58,468 bases of DNA from Bacillota bacterium (GCA_030691635.1 JAUYEF010000141.1:1-58468); one strand, 5' to 3'. Counted from the stretch's first letter, positions 38,529-47,478 are shown. Translations and numbers: made by a program. The notes: generated by a model not told the origin, from the letters alone.

Positions 38529-40637
38529 TCAGGACACCTTCCTGTTGAGACCAAGCATGAGCGCGTGAGCGTCGAGTATGAGGGCGATCTCGCCGTTGCC
38601 GAGGATCGTCGCGCCGGAAATGCCGGGAGTGCTCTTGAGCAGGTCGCCAAGGTTTCTGACGACGATCTCCTGCTCATTGAGGATCCGTTCCACGCCGAAC
38701 GCCACCGTCGACCCGGTCGCGGAAACGACGACAGCGTAGAGGCAGGGGGCCTCCGGGCCTTCGCCACCGGGCGCGCCGCCCGCCAGCAGCCGCGATAACC
38801 TGACAAGCGGGTGAGTGCCGTCGCGCACGATTATGACCTCATGACCGGCCACCGTGCGGACGGCCCCTGGCCCCAGCGGCACGACCTCCTGCACTGCGGA
38901 CACTGGCACGGCGTACACATCTCTCGCCGCCGACACGAGCAAAGCCCGCACCACCGCAAGGGTGAGCGGGAGCCGCATGGTGAAGCGCGTGCCTTTTCCT
39001 GTCTCGGTCCAGAGGTCCAACGAGCCGTTGATACGCTTGAGGTTCGCGCGCACGACGTCGAGGCCGACACCGCGGCCGGAAGTCTCGTCGACCTTGGTGG
39101 CTGTGGTGAAACCCGGCATGAATATCAGGTCTATGGCTTGCTCATCGCTCAGCCTGGACGCTTCATCCTCCGACAACAGGCCCTTCCTGACAGCAACCGA
39201 CCGCATTCTCGAAGGGCTTATGCCCCGGCCGTCATCGACGACCGCCACTATGACGCAGCTTTCCTGGTGCTTGGCCGATACGCTCACACGGCCGTGCGCG
39301 GGCTTGCCGGTCTCGAGCCGTTCGGAGGGCGGCTCTATTCCGTGGTCAACGCAGTTCCTGAGCAGGTGGATCAACGGGTCGTCGAGCGCTTCAATGACCG
39401 ACCGGTCAAGCTCGGTGTCCTCTCCGGAGACCTCGAAGACGATCTCCTTCGCCGATCGCCTGGCCAGGTCGCGCACCATCCGGGGGTATCTCTTGAACAA
39501 CGTGTGCAGAGGCATCAGGCGCGCCCTCATGATGCTTTCCTGGACGTCCGACACTGTGCGCCCCAGGTGCCCGGTCGTGGCGTGCAGCGCGTCGAGGATC
39601 CCCTCATCATCTGGCCGCTCCAGGGATGCCAGGAGGTCGGATAGCCTCGTGCGGTCGATGATCAGCTCCCCAACCAGGTTCATGAGAGAGTCGATGATCG
39701 ATACGTTGACTCTCACGCTCTGGCCAAGTTGCCCGGACCGTTTCCCGGGTGCCTGTTGCCGTTGTGAGCCTTCCGGGGCGGTGTCCGGAGTGGCGTCTGG
39801 GGAGTTTAGAGGGTCTGGGGGCGTTGGCGTCTCGGCGGGCAATGAACCTGCGGCACCGCCGGTCACGCCGGCGGCGTGCGGCTGCTCGACAAGCTGGACG
39901 GTCGCCACGCCAGGCACTGCCCGGACCAGCGACTCGATAGATGAGCCATCCATAATGGTCTCAACGTGCACCCGCAAAGGCTCAGATATCCTGTTCTGCT
40001 CTATATCATGTGCCGAGGGTGAAGACCCGCTGACTCTTCCCGAAGCCTCTAGCCTGACCAGCGCCTGGTACATCCGGACTGCCAGCATGTCGGTGCCCGG
40101 ACTGAAGGAGACTTCGACGACGATGTTCCTGCTGGACACCGGCCCGAGGGTCGCCTGGACACCGTCCACACCCGGGCCTCCGGGGCCGGACGCTACCGCC
40201 GTGACGGGTTCTTGACTGGCCACGGTATCTGGTGTGTTCGACGCAGGGTCGCCCAGCAGGCTGACAAGCGACTCGAGGCTTGAGACGAGCGTGGTCGAAG
40301 CGGGGCCGGGGTTTCCCTGGCCGATGGCAGCGATGGCGAGCCTCAACCAGTCTACCGCATCGAGCAGCAGGTCCACCGATCCTGCATCCAGGTGGCATTC
40401 GCCGTCCCGCGCCATCGCCAGCACGCTTTCGAGGTGGTGCGTCACGCTCGCGATGTGCGCGAACCCGGCAGTGGCGGACGAGCCCTTCAACGTGTGCGCT
40501 GCTCTGAAGAGTTCTGCGAGGATGGCGGGTGATTCGCCCTGCCGCTCGAGCGTGACGACGCCTTCTTCGAGGTTCTCAAGGACCTCCTCGGCCTCTGAGA
40601 GAAACAGCGCGAGGTCCTCTGGCTCAAGTCTGATCAC
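38529..40637 (-). CDS. cheA: chemotaxis histidine kinase CheA
   Basis: CheA autophosphorylates in response to receptors and hands phosphate to CheY and CheB. The 702-aa protein has P1 (Hpt; H48 in LAELFRAAHTLKGSSATAGF), a second domain near 160-265 before a proline-rich linker (AETPTPPDPLNSPDATPD), P3 dimerisation (VRVNVSIIDSLMNLVGELIIDRT cut to its core), the P4 kinase domain (LLRNCVDHGIEPPSER N-box, VVDDGRGISPSRM G1, GRGVGLDVVRANLKRINGSL G2) and a P5 CheW-like domain at the end (AVPVSAVQEVVPLG). GTG 40637 follows GGAGGGGC. It lies 35 bp after cheW. Confidence 0.95.
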   Translation of the reverse strand: MIRLEPEDLALFLSEAEEVLENLEEGVVTLERQGESPAILAELFRAAHTLKGSSATAGFAHIASVTHHLESVLAMARDGECHLDAGSVDLLLDAVDWLRLAIAAIGQGNPGPASTTLVSSLESLVSLLGDPASNTPDTVASQEPVTAVASGPGGPGVDGVQATLGPVSSRNIVVEVSFSPGTDMLAVRMYQALVRLEASGRVSGSSPSAHDIEQNRISEPLRVHVETIMDGSSIESLVRAVPGVATVQLVEQPHAAGVTGGAAGSLPAETPTPPDPLNSPDATPDTAPEGSQRQQAPGKRSGQLGQSVRVNVSIIDSLMNLVGELIIDRTRLSDLLASLERPDDEGILDALHATTGHLGRTVSDVQESIMRARLMPLHTLFKRYPRMVRDLARRSAKEIVFEVSGEDTELDRSVIEALDDPLIHLLRNCVDHGIEPPSERLETGKPAHGRVSVSAKHQESCVIVAVVDDGRGISPSRMRSVAVRKGLLSEDEASRLSDEQAIDLIFMPGFTTATKVDETSGRGVGLDVVRANLKRINGSLDLWTETGKGTRFTMRLPLTLAVVRALLVSAARDVYAVPVSAVQEVVPLGPGAVRTVAGHEVIIVRDGTHPLVRLSRLLAGGAPGGEGPEAPCLYAVVVSATGSTVAFGVERILNEQEIVVRNLGDLLKSTPGISGATILGNGEIALILDAHALMLGLNRKVS

Positions 40638-40672
40638 CGGCGCCCCTCCAGCGGTACAGAGTCTTTGCGGTA

Positions 40673-41143
40673 TCAGGTGGCCTTGTCGAGGTCGCCCGCT
40701 TCCCCTGACGACAGGAGCTTCGTCAGGTCCACCACGATGATCAGCCTGTCTCCGACTTTGGCCACGCCCTCGATGAACCTGCTGCCAGGACCGATTATGA
40801 CCGGCGAGGGGGGCTCAATCTCTGCGAGCTTGATGCGGAGCACCTCCGTGACCTGGTCCACGATGGCCCCCAGTATGTGGCCCTGGACTTCGATGACGAT
40901 GATCCGGGAGTCCTTGCCCAAACTCGCGCATTCAAGCCCGAACTGCTTCCTCAGGTCGATGACCGGGATGACTGCGCCCCGGAGGTTGATTATGCCCTCG
41001 ATGAAACTCGGAGCCCCGGGTACCGTGGTGACTCGACGCATTTCGCCGATCTCGTTCACCGCCGAGATCGGAACCCCATAGGTCTCGCCTGCCAGGTCGA
41101 ATACCACCACGTGCTTCTCATCTGAAGACTGCCATGCAGCCAC
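40673..41143 (-). CDS. cheW: chemotaxis coupling protein CheW
   Basis: CheW links chemoreceptors to CheA. The 156-aa protein is one CheW domain: HVVVFDLAGETYGVPISAVNEIGEM, the highly conserved INLRGAVIPVIDLRKQFGL, IIVIEVQGHILGAIVDQVTEVLRI and a final GDRLIIVVDLTKLLS. GTG 41143 follows GGGAGGC by six to seven bases. Upstream, between it and the receptor gene, are five tandem 14-bp repeats, so cheW-cheA-cheY-cheB-cheR may have separate RNA processing or regulation from the receptor. Confidence 0.94.
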   Translation of the reverse strand: MAAWQSSDEKHVVVFDLAGETYGVPISAVNEIGEMRRVTTVPGAPSFIEGIINLRGAVIPVIDLRKQFGLECASLGKDSRIIVIEVQGHILGAIVDQVTEVLRIKLAEIEPPSPVIIGPGSRFIEGVAKVGDRLIIVVDLTKLLSSGEAGDLDKAT

Positions 41144-41162
41144 GGGCGTGCCTCCCGAACCG

Positions 41163-41232
41163 ACAGGGTCTTGTGAACTGGGTCTTAGTTACTGGGTCTT
41201 AGTTACTGGGTCTTACATACCGGGTCTTGCGG
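41163..41232. repeat. five tandem 14-bp repeats between the receptor gene and cheW
   Basis: Units start at 41163, 41177, 41191, 41205 and 41219, each reading A-C-N-GGGTCTT followed by four variable bases; the second and third are identical (ACTGGGTCTTAGTT). On the transcribed (minus) strand they read AAGACCC. They fill most of the 111-bp gap and could be slippage repeats or multiple sites for one regulator. Confidence 0.8.
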
Positions 41233-41254
41233 ACTTCCTCCTACGGACGCCGTG

Positions 41255-42562
41255 CTACGAACCCTGGAACCGCGCAACCGTGCTCTGGAGCTTCTGGGCC
41301 ATCTTGGCAAGTGCCTGAGCCGAGGATGCGATCTCCTGGATGGACGAGCTCATTTCCTCTGTGGAGGCTGAGATCTGCTCGGCAGCGGCTGCGTTCTGCT
41401 CGGCCTCCTTGGCGATGGAACTCACCGCCGCGGTCGCCTGGCCGCTCGCGGCGGACATCTGTTGCGCGGCCGCGCTGTTCTCCTCTGTAACCGCAGCGAC
41501 CTTGTCCATCGCCTCGACCGTGCTCTTCGCGCCTGCCGACATCTGCTCCGTTATGCCTGCTATGCGCTGGATCTGCTCACTCGTCTTCATCACGGCCGTG
41601 ATTATCTGCTCCAGCGAGCGGCCCGCCTGGCCCGTGAGACTGGTCCCGGTTTCCACCGCGCGGGTGCCCTCATCGATGGCGGAAACCGCCGCTCGCGTGC
41701 CGGTCTGTATCTCCGAAATCAGGGAACCGATCTCTTTTGTGGCCTTGCTGGACCGCTCTGCAAGGCTTCGCACCGCGTCGGCGACAACCGCAAAGCCACG
41801 ACCGTGCTCGCCCGCGCGCGCCGCCTCAATCGCGGCATTCAGCGCAAGGAGGTTCGTCTGGCCGGCGATGTCGCTGATCATGTTTACGATCTCGCCTATC
41901 TTCTGGGACAAGGTATCAAGCTCGTGGATCCTCTCCGCGACCGTCCGGGAGGATTGTTTGATCTTGTCCATCCCTGCAACAGTGCTGCTCACAGCGTCTG
42001 AGCCCTGCCTGCCAAGCGTTTCGGCCTTGAGCGCTTCCTCAGCGACCGTCCTGATGAGGCGCGTCACATCGCCGGTGGAGGACGACATCCGTGAGGTGAG
42101 CACCGATGCCTCATTCATGCCCCGGGCCTGCTCCCCCGCGCCGGACGCTATCTGCTCGATGGCTTTGTTGAGCTCGGCCAGAAGTGTCTCTGTGTCACCG
42201 GAGTTCTGCGACTGCGACTGTGTTGACGAGGCCATGCTCTGCGAGGCGGAGGCTATCTGCTGGGTCGTGGCCGCGGCCGTATCCGCGCTGGTGAACAGCT
42301 GTTCGCTGGACGCTGCGACATTCTGCGCAAGGTCAGAGACGTCGCACACGAGGGACGCGATCGAGCGTTCACGCAGGCCGGCCTGCAGGACGCCGGAGAT
42401 GCAGGCAACGAGGATGAGCACGGTGGACGCCACTGAGATGCTGCGGAACGTGCCAGTGGCCGGAGTGATGAAAAAGGCAACCACACACGTGATTGCCGAA
42501 AGCCCAAAGACCACAACGTAAGCGGCCGCGGTCTGCCGCTGTGCGCTAAATCTCCTGGACAA
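41255..42562 (-). CDS. methyl-accepting chemotaxis protein lacking a sensor domain
   Basis: This 435-aa receptor has two membrane helices close to the N-terminus ([19 protein letters not shown] and [19 protein letters not shown]), joined by a loop of only about a dozen residues, so there is no periplasmic ligand domain and no clear HAMP. The rest is a long coiled coil with methylation-type Q/E/S/A repeats and the conserved hairpin tip [37 protein letters not shown]. It must sense through the membrane, through a partner, or in the cytoplasm. TTG 42562 follows a GGGGGGAAAG run. It opens the operon mcp-cheW-cheA-cheY-cheB-cheR. Confidence 0.92.
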   Translation of the reverse strand: MSRRFSAQRQTAAAYVVVFGLSAITCVVAFFITPATGTFRSISVASTVLILVACISGVLQAGLRERSIASLVCDVSDLAQNVAASSEQLFTSADTAAATTQQIASASQSMASSTQSQSQNSGDTETLLAELNKAIEQIASGAGEQARGMNEASVLTSRMSSSTGDVTRLIRTVAEEALKAETLGRQGSDAVSSTVAGMDKIKQSSRTVAERIHELDTLSQKIGEIVNMISDIAGQTNLLALNAAIEAARAGEHGRGFAVVADAVRSLAERSSKATKEIGSLISEIQTGTRAAVSAIDEGTRAVETGTSLTGQAGRSLEQIITAVMKTSEQIQRIAGITEQMSAGAKSTVEAMDKVAAVTEENSAAAQQMSAASGQATAAVSSIAKEAEQNAAAAEQISASTEEMSSSIQEIASSAQALAKMAQKLQSTVARFQGS

Positions 42563-42600
42563 GACGCTTTCCCCCCCAAAGGCCGAAAACCCTAGTACTA

Positions 42601-42628
42601 TCTTCGAGCAGGGAAGATTACGCTTTTA
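42601..42628 (-). promoter_or_regulatory. candidate sigma-28 (SigD)-type promoter for the chemotaxis operon
   Basis: On the minus strand TAAA (42628-42625) is followed after 16 bp by CTCGAAGA (42608-42601), a partial match to the flagellar/chemotaxis consensus TAAA-N15-GCCGATAA. It lies 39 bp upstream of the receptor start. The -10 match is imperfect. Confidence 0.3.
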
Positions 42629-42699
42629 GCGGCAAGTGGGAGGGAAGGCGGGCCACAGGCCCGAAACGATGTAGCCGTACCCAAGAGGATGAGCGCCCG

Positions 42700-43533
42700 A
42701 TGCATGTGTACAGCCTTTGCTCAAGCAGCAGGACAGGAAGCTCATATGTGGTGGTCGGCTCGCGCGGGGCGCTGCTGGTGGACTGCGGAAGCACGCAGCG
42801 CCACCTCAGGCAATGCCTCGCGTCTCTCGGCCTTCTTCCGTCTGACGTTTGCGGGTGTCTGGTGACACACTCTCACCCTGACCATGTGAGGGGCATACGG
42901 CTTGTCGCCAGGCTCGGCATACCCATCTTCGCGCGGCCTGAGACGATGGAGGCCATGGTGGCCCGGCTCGGGCCGCTCCCGTGCACAAACCTTCTGGTAC
43001 GCGCATCTTCGCTGGACGGCGGCTTCGTCGCCACAGCGATTCCGCTTTCTCACTACGCTTACGATGGTAGTTGCGCCTTCGCCATCACGGACGGGGAAGC
43101 ATCCACGCTCGTTGTCACCGACGCGGGCGAGATACCTGAACGCACCCTCGACTGCGCCAGAGGGTCCACATACGTGATATGCGAGGCCAACCACGATCGG
43201 GTCCGGGCGGAATCAGGGGTGCCGTTCGAAGGCGGGAGGTGGCGGCCGAAATGGGTGTTACAGGAGCACAGCCTCGGCTCCCAAGGGCACCTGTCTAACG
43301 ATCAGGCCGCTCGAGCGCTGTCGAGAGTGGTGACCGCTGAGACCAGGGCGGTGCTTCTTTGCCATCTGAGTGAAGACTACAACCGGCCAGACCTTGCGGT
43401 CGACACGGTCCAGGCCAGCCTCGCGTCGCGGGGATGGAACGGCCTCGTCACGGCGCTTCCTCCTGACCGCGTTTGGGGGACCGTCAGCAGCGATGTCGCC
43501 GGTGAGAGCCGGCTGGCGGGCTCACTCCTGTAG
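42700..43533 (+). CDS. MBL-fold metallohydrolase (YycJ/WalJ-like)
   Basis: The 277-aa protein has the metallo-beta-lactamase fold: SSSRTGSSYVVVGSRGALLVDCGSTQRHL (cut into the family start S-x-S-x-G-S/N), the metal motif T-H-S-H-P-D-H-V-R-G, IFARPETMEAM, IPLSHYAYDGS, LVVTDAGEIPE, VICEANHD and VLLCHLSEDYN. The order matches the YycJ/WalJ group, which are thought to be nucleic-acid-processing 5' exonuclease-like enzymes linked to cell-wall signalling in Bacillus. Here there is no walKR nearby. ATG 42700 has a weak SD (AAGAGGATGAG). It is convergent with thyX, six bases apart. Confidence 0.87.
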   Translation: MHVYSLCSSSRTGSSYVVVGSRGALLVDCGSTQRHLRQCLASLGLLPSDVCGCLVTHSHPDHVRGIRLVARLGIPIFARPETMEAMVARLGPLPCTNLLVRASSLDGGFVATAIPLSHYAYDGSCAFAITDGEASTLVVTDAGEIPERTLDCARGSTYVICEANHDRVRAESGVPFEGGRWRPKWVLQEHSLGSQGHLSNDQAARALSRVVTAETRAVLLCHLSEDYNRPDLAVDTVQASLASRGWNGLVTALPPDRVWGTVSSDVAGESRLAGSLL

Positions 43534-43539
43534 CCGCCA

Positions 43540-44358
43540 CTACCGGCCGCCTCGCTTGGCCGACAGCTCGTCAAGCGTCGGGGCCCTGCCGCAGCTCATC
43601 CGTCCCTCGGGGCAGTACCCCAGTTCTTCGCAGGACGCGCCGGTCTTGTGGAAGATGTTGGGCGCGATTTCCCTGTAAGCCTTGAGAAGTCCCAGGAAGA
43701 GCTCCCTGATCTCCCATTGGGCGCGCATGCAGCACCGGAGGTTGAACATATGCCGCAGCTGCCTGGCGTTTGTGGTGATCACGAAGCGGGTTTCCGTAGC
43801 CCCCGAGAGCGAGAACCGCACATCCTCTGCGGGAATGCCGAGCCCCAGCCCCTCCGCCTGGAGGTCCCTGATCTGTTCCTGGAGCTGCTGGTATTTCCGA
43901 AGGTAGTCGGGGTGGCCGTCGAAACTCGGTGGTGTTATGTACTGGAACCCCGTCTCCCGCACATATCGCTGTGACTGCTGCAGCTGGGACACGTCGGGCG
44001 ACGATTGTTCCGCGTCGTTCACGTAGGTTTCACCCACAGGCGTCTCGCCGAACAGGACGCCGGGTTCTTTGAGCATCTTCATGAGCCGGTGCCGGTCGTT
44101 CTGCTGGCTCGAGATCCGGCTGTATCCCTGCACCGCGAAACTGGTGTGCCAGTGTTCCAGGGCCCCGAGATGCCCGGAATTCACCAGGCCGCGCACGAAC
44201 CTGCCGACAGACTTATCGTCCGGCTCAGACCCCCAGACCATGGACTTCACGTCTCCGGCCCCGATCGGCGCGTAGCACAGCCGGGCCATAAGCACCAACC
44301 GTTCTGTGTTAATCCCTGTCCCCATGAATGGGTAGTAGATGATCTCGAACTCTGCCAC
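43540..44358 (-). CDS. thyX: FAD-dependent thymidylate synthase with an inserted segment in its signature
   Basis: ThyX makes dTMP from dUMP with methylenetetrahydrofolate, FAD and NADPH. The 272-aa protein keeps GHLGALEHWHTSFAVQGYSR, R-H-R (89-91) and S-Q-R-Y (129-132), ITPPSF, FSLSGATETRFVITTNARQL and RCCMRAQWEIRELF. In normal ThyX seven residues separate R-H-R from S-x-R-Y; here there are 37, because 30 residues (92-121, including GVLFGETPVGETYVND) are inserted. GTG 44358 is preferred (GAGG nine bases upstream); the frame extends to 44391. No thyA is seen. The enzyme may have a modified active site or be a relative with another role. Confidence 0.85.
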   Translation of the reverse strand: MAEFEIIYYPFMGTGINTERLVLMARLCYAPIGAGDVKSMVWGSEPDDKSVGRFVRGLVNSGHLGALEHWHTSFAVQGYSRISSQQNDRHRLMKMLKEPGVLFGETPVGETYVNDAEQSSPDVSQLQQSQRYVRETGFQYITPPSFDGHPDYLRKYQQLQEQIRDLQAEGLGLGIPAEDVRFSLSGATETRFVITTNARQLRHMFNLRCCMRAQWEIRELFLGLLKAYREIAPNIFHKTGASCEELGYCPEGRMSCGRAPTLDELSAKRGGR

Positions 44359-44487
44359 TGAGACGAACCTCGCTTCCCCGCTGGCAAGCAAGCTGCCGCA
44401 CGGATTGCCAATCAGATCAAGAACCTGCTACACAAGTTCTGAAGACCGTAGGCAGAAACCTTCTGCCGTAGATTCCAAAAATGGCAC

Positions 44488-44517
44488 TTGACCTTATGAC
44501 AAATCTGCCAATATCAT
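44488..44517 (+). promoter_or_regulatory. promoter of the ArsR-type regulator gene
   Basis: TTGACC (44488-44493) and TATCAT (44512-44517) are 18 bp apart in a locally AT-rich stretch between divergent thyX and the regulator. Initiation near 44524 supports the ATG at 44553 as the start. Confidence 0.6.
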
Positions 44518-44552
44518 AGACGTTGGTGGCAAGACTTGGGGGTAAGGTGAAA

Positions 44553-45596
44553 ATGATATACCGTGAACTACCCGGCCGGATGGCCACGATCCTCTGTTCT
44601 TCTGCGTGTTTTGATCTGATCGCTGCGTCTCACGTCGTCATTGATCCCTCGCATCACGCCTTCGCTGAGGATTTCTATAAGAAAGTCTTCACGGTCTTGG
44701 ACCGCGACAGCCTTGAGGCGATGAACACGCTACGGGAGCTGCCGCTCGGCTGTCTCGAGCTGTCGGGGCTGGCGGGCCTGGCCGACGACCTCAACGACAC
44801 TGCGGCCCTGCTGGAACTCGTGGAGGAGATGTCGCTGGCGGAATTCGCGTTCTGGCTCCTTCAGGGCAAGTTGCCGCTCGCGGCGCTGGCGGACCACTTC
44901 GGGGGCAAGCCTCTCCCGGACAATATGCTGCGATGCCTCGGAGGCATCACCTCTCTGAGCGCTTCGTGGACTCAGCAAGCCATCAATGCCCCCGGTCGCT
45001 ATCGCGATGCCACATCCATTTTCTGGCGCCGGCTGGAGCCGTTGTTGCTGGAGCAACACGCAAGCCTCCAGCCCACGTACGAGCGGTGCGCGGATGTGAT
45101 GGCCGCCAAGTTCCAGGCTTCAGACGATCCGGTGAGTGAGGGGATCTCGCTTGTAGGGTCTGACGGCGGTGATCTGCCACAGGGGTTCGGAGTGCAGTAC
45201 CTGATCGTCTCGTGGTTTGCGTCGCCTCACCGCGTCCACTGGGCCGACCTCCAGCGAGCGTTTGTGGTGCCGGACTGGCGTGAGGTTTGTGTCGGAGACG
45301 AACACGACAGGGCGGAGAGCCTTGGCACCATAGTGAGCGCGCTTGCGGACACGAACCGCCTCATCATCATGCGGGAACTGTGCCGTGGGCCTGCTGCGGG
45401 CAGGTCACTGGCGCCGAGGCTCGGCCTCACTCCCGCGACCACTTCGCACCACCTGGACGTGCTCGTCTCCGCCGGGCTGGTGAGCCGGGAGACGGTCGGC
45501 AGCGCGCATCTCTACGCCACCGACCTGGGCGCAGTCGATGCGGCAGTCCGGGAAATCCGCAGTTACCTGAGCTACGGGCCAAGGCTTGGGAAGTAG
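44553..45596 (+). CDS. large ArsR/SmtB-type transcriptional regulator
   Basis: The 347-aa protein has a C-terminal winged helix (about 255-340): LGTIVSALADTNRLIIMRELC, GRSLAPRLGLTPATTSHHLDVLVSAGLVSRETVG (recognition helix T-P-A-T-T-S-H-H-L-D-V-L) and HLYATDLGA, a standard ArsR arrangement. The first 250 residues form a helical domain that I cannot name; such long ArsR proteins with an N-terminal effector domain occur in Bacillota. The typical metal-binding E-x-C-V-C motif is absent, so the signal is probably not a metal. ATG 44553 follows GGGGGT; an upstream GTG (44523) would sit on the transcription start. It diverges from thyX and converges with the M28 peptidase. Confidence 0.85.
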   Translation: MIYRELPGRMATILCSSACFDLIAASHVVIDPSHHAFAEDFYKKVFTVLDRDSLEAMNTLRELPLGCLELSGLAGLADDLNDTAALLELVEEMSLAEFAFWLLQGKLPLAALADHFGGKPLPDNMLRCLGGITSLSASWTQQAINAPGRYRDATSIFWRRLEPLLLEQHASLQPTYERCADVMAAKFQASDDPVSEGISLVGSDGGDLPQGFGVQYLIVSWFASPHRVHWADLQRAFVVPDWREVCVGDEHDRAESLGTIVSALADTNRLIIMRELCRGPAAGRSLAPRLGLTPATTSHHLDVLVSAGLVSRETVGSAHLYATDLGAVDAAVREIRSYLSYGPRLGK

Positions 45597-45623
45597 CGAG
45601 CCGGTCGCGCCGCCCGGACCCGT

Positions 45624-47369
45624 CTACCCTTCGATGAGGCTGCGCGCCCTGGCCAGCGTCTGGCGGTACTGGTTCGCTCCCCTGAGAATCCCTGCGCGAA
45701 GGAAACCCTCCTGTCCTGTGGCCAGCGGCGCCGGGGCGAGCCCGGGTAACGGAGGGACGTTGAGAGCCGGATCATGGTAGAAAGTGCCGGCTCTCGCGTA
45801 GTTCAAGGGCACCAGCAGCCTTGAGAGCCCGAGGATCTTCAGGTTGTACTCACGAGACTGCGCGTCATCCGTCGACAGCGTCGAAGCACCGCCCGAACGG
45901 CGGTAGAAACGTTCGAGCGCCTGCGCCAGCAGGCGAGTCTCCGAGGCGCAGTCCGAATAGTCGAAGATGCTTCCTGCCAATGCCTGGTAGCGTGCCACGG
46001 AGCTCGAGAACTCGGCGGCGACAGCCCTGAAGTCGAAGGGCAGTATGCTACCCGATATGACTCTTGACGCCGACGCGCCATAGACCCGCATGTCCCGCAT
46101 CAAGTTGCCACGGTCGGCGATCTCCATCGTGTCGCGAGCGGTGTGCCACTCGATGTTGCCGCCGCAACCACCGACGGCATAGAGATGCTCTTCGGCTGCC
46201 TTGCCGGCCGGCATGCTGGACGAAAGCATGAGAAACCCGGTGATACCGAGGTTGTTGAACGAGTAGTCGCCTGCCCGCGGCGGGCGCTCAGTCTCGATGC
46301 CGCCTGCGCCGGTACCCGCCACATCGCGTATCACCGCCCCGACGAAATCACGGGCCTCGCTCATGGCCGGCAGGTGCCGGTATTCCGTGGCATGCCTGCA
46401 GCCCGGCGAGTCGCAGTTGGCCTGGGCGACGCAGTTGTCGTAGAGGTCCAGCGCGAACTCGTCTGAGTACCATGTCGACCCAGCGTACCGGCCGGTCGAG
46501 TGCCCCGGCCACCAGGCAACCCTCAGGCTGCGCGACATGTGCCTCCGGTTCCTGTGGAAAGCCAGCGCCAGCTCAAGCAGCGCTCCGTTGCCCGTGGCGT
46601 TGTCTCCAACCCCCGCGTACCAGGAGTCGAGGTGGCCGTGCAACAGGAGGAACTGCTCGGGCAGCACCTCACCCCGGATCTCGGCCACGACCAGCGGGCA
46701 GGTATGCCAGCCCTCGTCCAGAGATGTCCGGACCGTGACCCTGGCCTGGGCGGAAGCGGCTTCGACCAGCGCGGCGGCATCATCCGCCGAAACGCCGACC
46801 ACTGGTATCCTGGGCTTTCGCGGCAGGTCTTCGAGAGAGGGGGTCCCCCAGATCTCTGTGGCGATGCCTTCGTGTACGCCGCTCCCAGGGTGTATGAAGA
46901 TGCCTGCGACTGCTCCGGCTGCCTGAACCTGAGAGACCTTCAGCGGCATCGGCATGCCGTCGACAAGCGCGATCTTGCCTGTCAAGGCGGGAAGAGCGCC
47001 GAGGTCGGATGAAAAGAGGTCGTAGGTCGACGTGGCCCTGCCTGACGGCAGGTACACCAGCGACCCCGTCACGCCCTGCGGAGGCGTGCTCGCGGAGAAC
47101 GCCGGCGGCCTGGCCTGAATCTGCCGCCTGTCCAGGGTGATCCGGGCGGGTCCCGGCGTGCTCAGGTACAGGACGGGCTCGTGAAGCTTGTACGGCACTC
47201 CCGCGCCATCCAAGACCTCGCAGATGTAAGCTGCCGCCTGCCTTTCGTCCGGGCTTCCGCAGACTCGCTCCAACGTCGAAAACCTCTCCACCAGCGGCCA
47301 CGCCACGTTGCCGTTGATGGCCGAGAGCACCTGTTTCTCAAGCATTCCTGCCAACACGGTCACCCCCAT
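45624..47369 (-). CDS. M28 family metallopeptidase (PA-domain aminopeptidase)
   Basis: The protein has about 581 aa. A central PA-like insert (LVDGMPMPLKVSQVQAAGAVAGIFIHPG) is followed by the M28 catalytic core with zinc ligands: LLLHGHLDSWYAGVGDNATGNGALLELAL (H-x-D and D-N), RVAWWPGHSTGRYAGSTWYSDEFA where an E-E pair is expected but reads H-S-T-G, AQANCDSPGC and GNIEWHTARDTM near the end. The change at the catalytic glutamate is noteworthy. No signal peptide is seen, so it is probably cytoplasmic. ATG 47369 lacks an SD; TTG 47354 after GGGGGTG is an equally good start. It diverges from the UroD-family gene. Confidence 0.85.
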   Translation of the reverse strand: MGVTVLAGMLEKQVLSAINGNVAWPLVERFSTLERVCGSPDERQAAAYICEVLDGAGVPYKLHEPVLYLSTPGPARITLDRRQIQARPPAFSASTPPQGVTGSLVYLPSGRATSTYDLFSSDLGALPALTGKIALVDGMPMPLKVSQVQAAGAVAGIFIHPGSGVHEGIATEIWGTPSLEDLPRKPRIPVVGVSADDAAALVEAASAQARVTVRTSLDEGWHTCPLVVAEIRGEVLPEQFLLLHGHLDSWYAGVGDNATGNGALLELALAFHRNRRHMSRSLRVAWWPGHSTGRYAGSTWYSDEFALDLYDNCVAQANCDSPGCRHATEYRHLPAMSEARDFVGAVIRDVAGTGAGGIETERPPRAGDYSFNNLGITGFLMLSSSMPAGKAAEEHLYAVGGCGGNIEWHTARDTMEIADRGNLMRDMRVYGASASRVISGSILPFDFRAVAAEFSSSVARYQALAGSIFDYSDCASETRLLAQALERFYRRSGGASTLSTDDAQSREYNLKILGLSRLLVPLNYARAGTFYHDPALNVPPLPGLAPAPLATGQEGFLRAGILRGANQYRQTLARARSLIEG

Positions 47370-47478
47370 GGTGCGGCAGTTCTCTGCGCATTGCGCCGCT
47401 TCCTGCGCTTTGTCGCGTGGCTGCCTTATGATATCGTGGGAGGCGGGACTCTCCAGAAACCAGGGAGGTGCGGGACCT

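Noticed and set aside
42640-42699. A c-di-GMP riboswitch near the chemotaxis/MBL divergent region
   Set aside because: Some G/A-rich fragments recall the GEMM motif, but the required helices and tetraloop are not found.
47410-47440. Promoter TTGTCG/TATGAT for the UroD-family gene
   Set aside because: The elements are only 11 bp apart, too close for sigma-70-type recognition.
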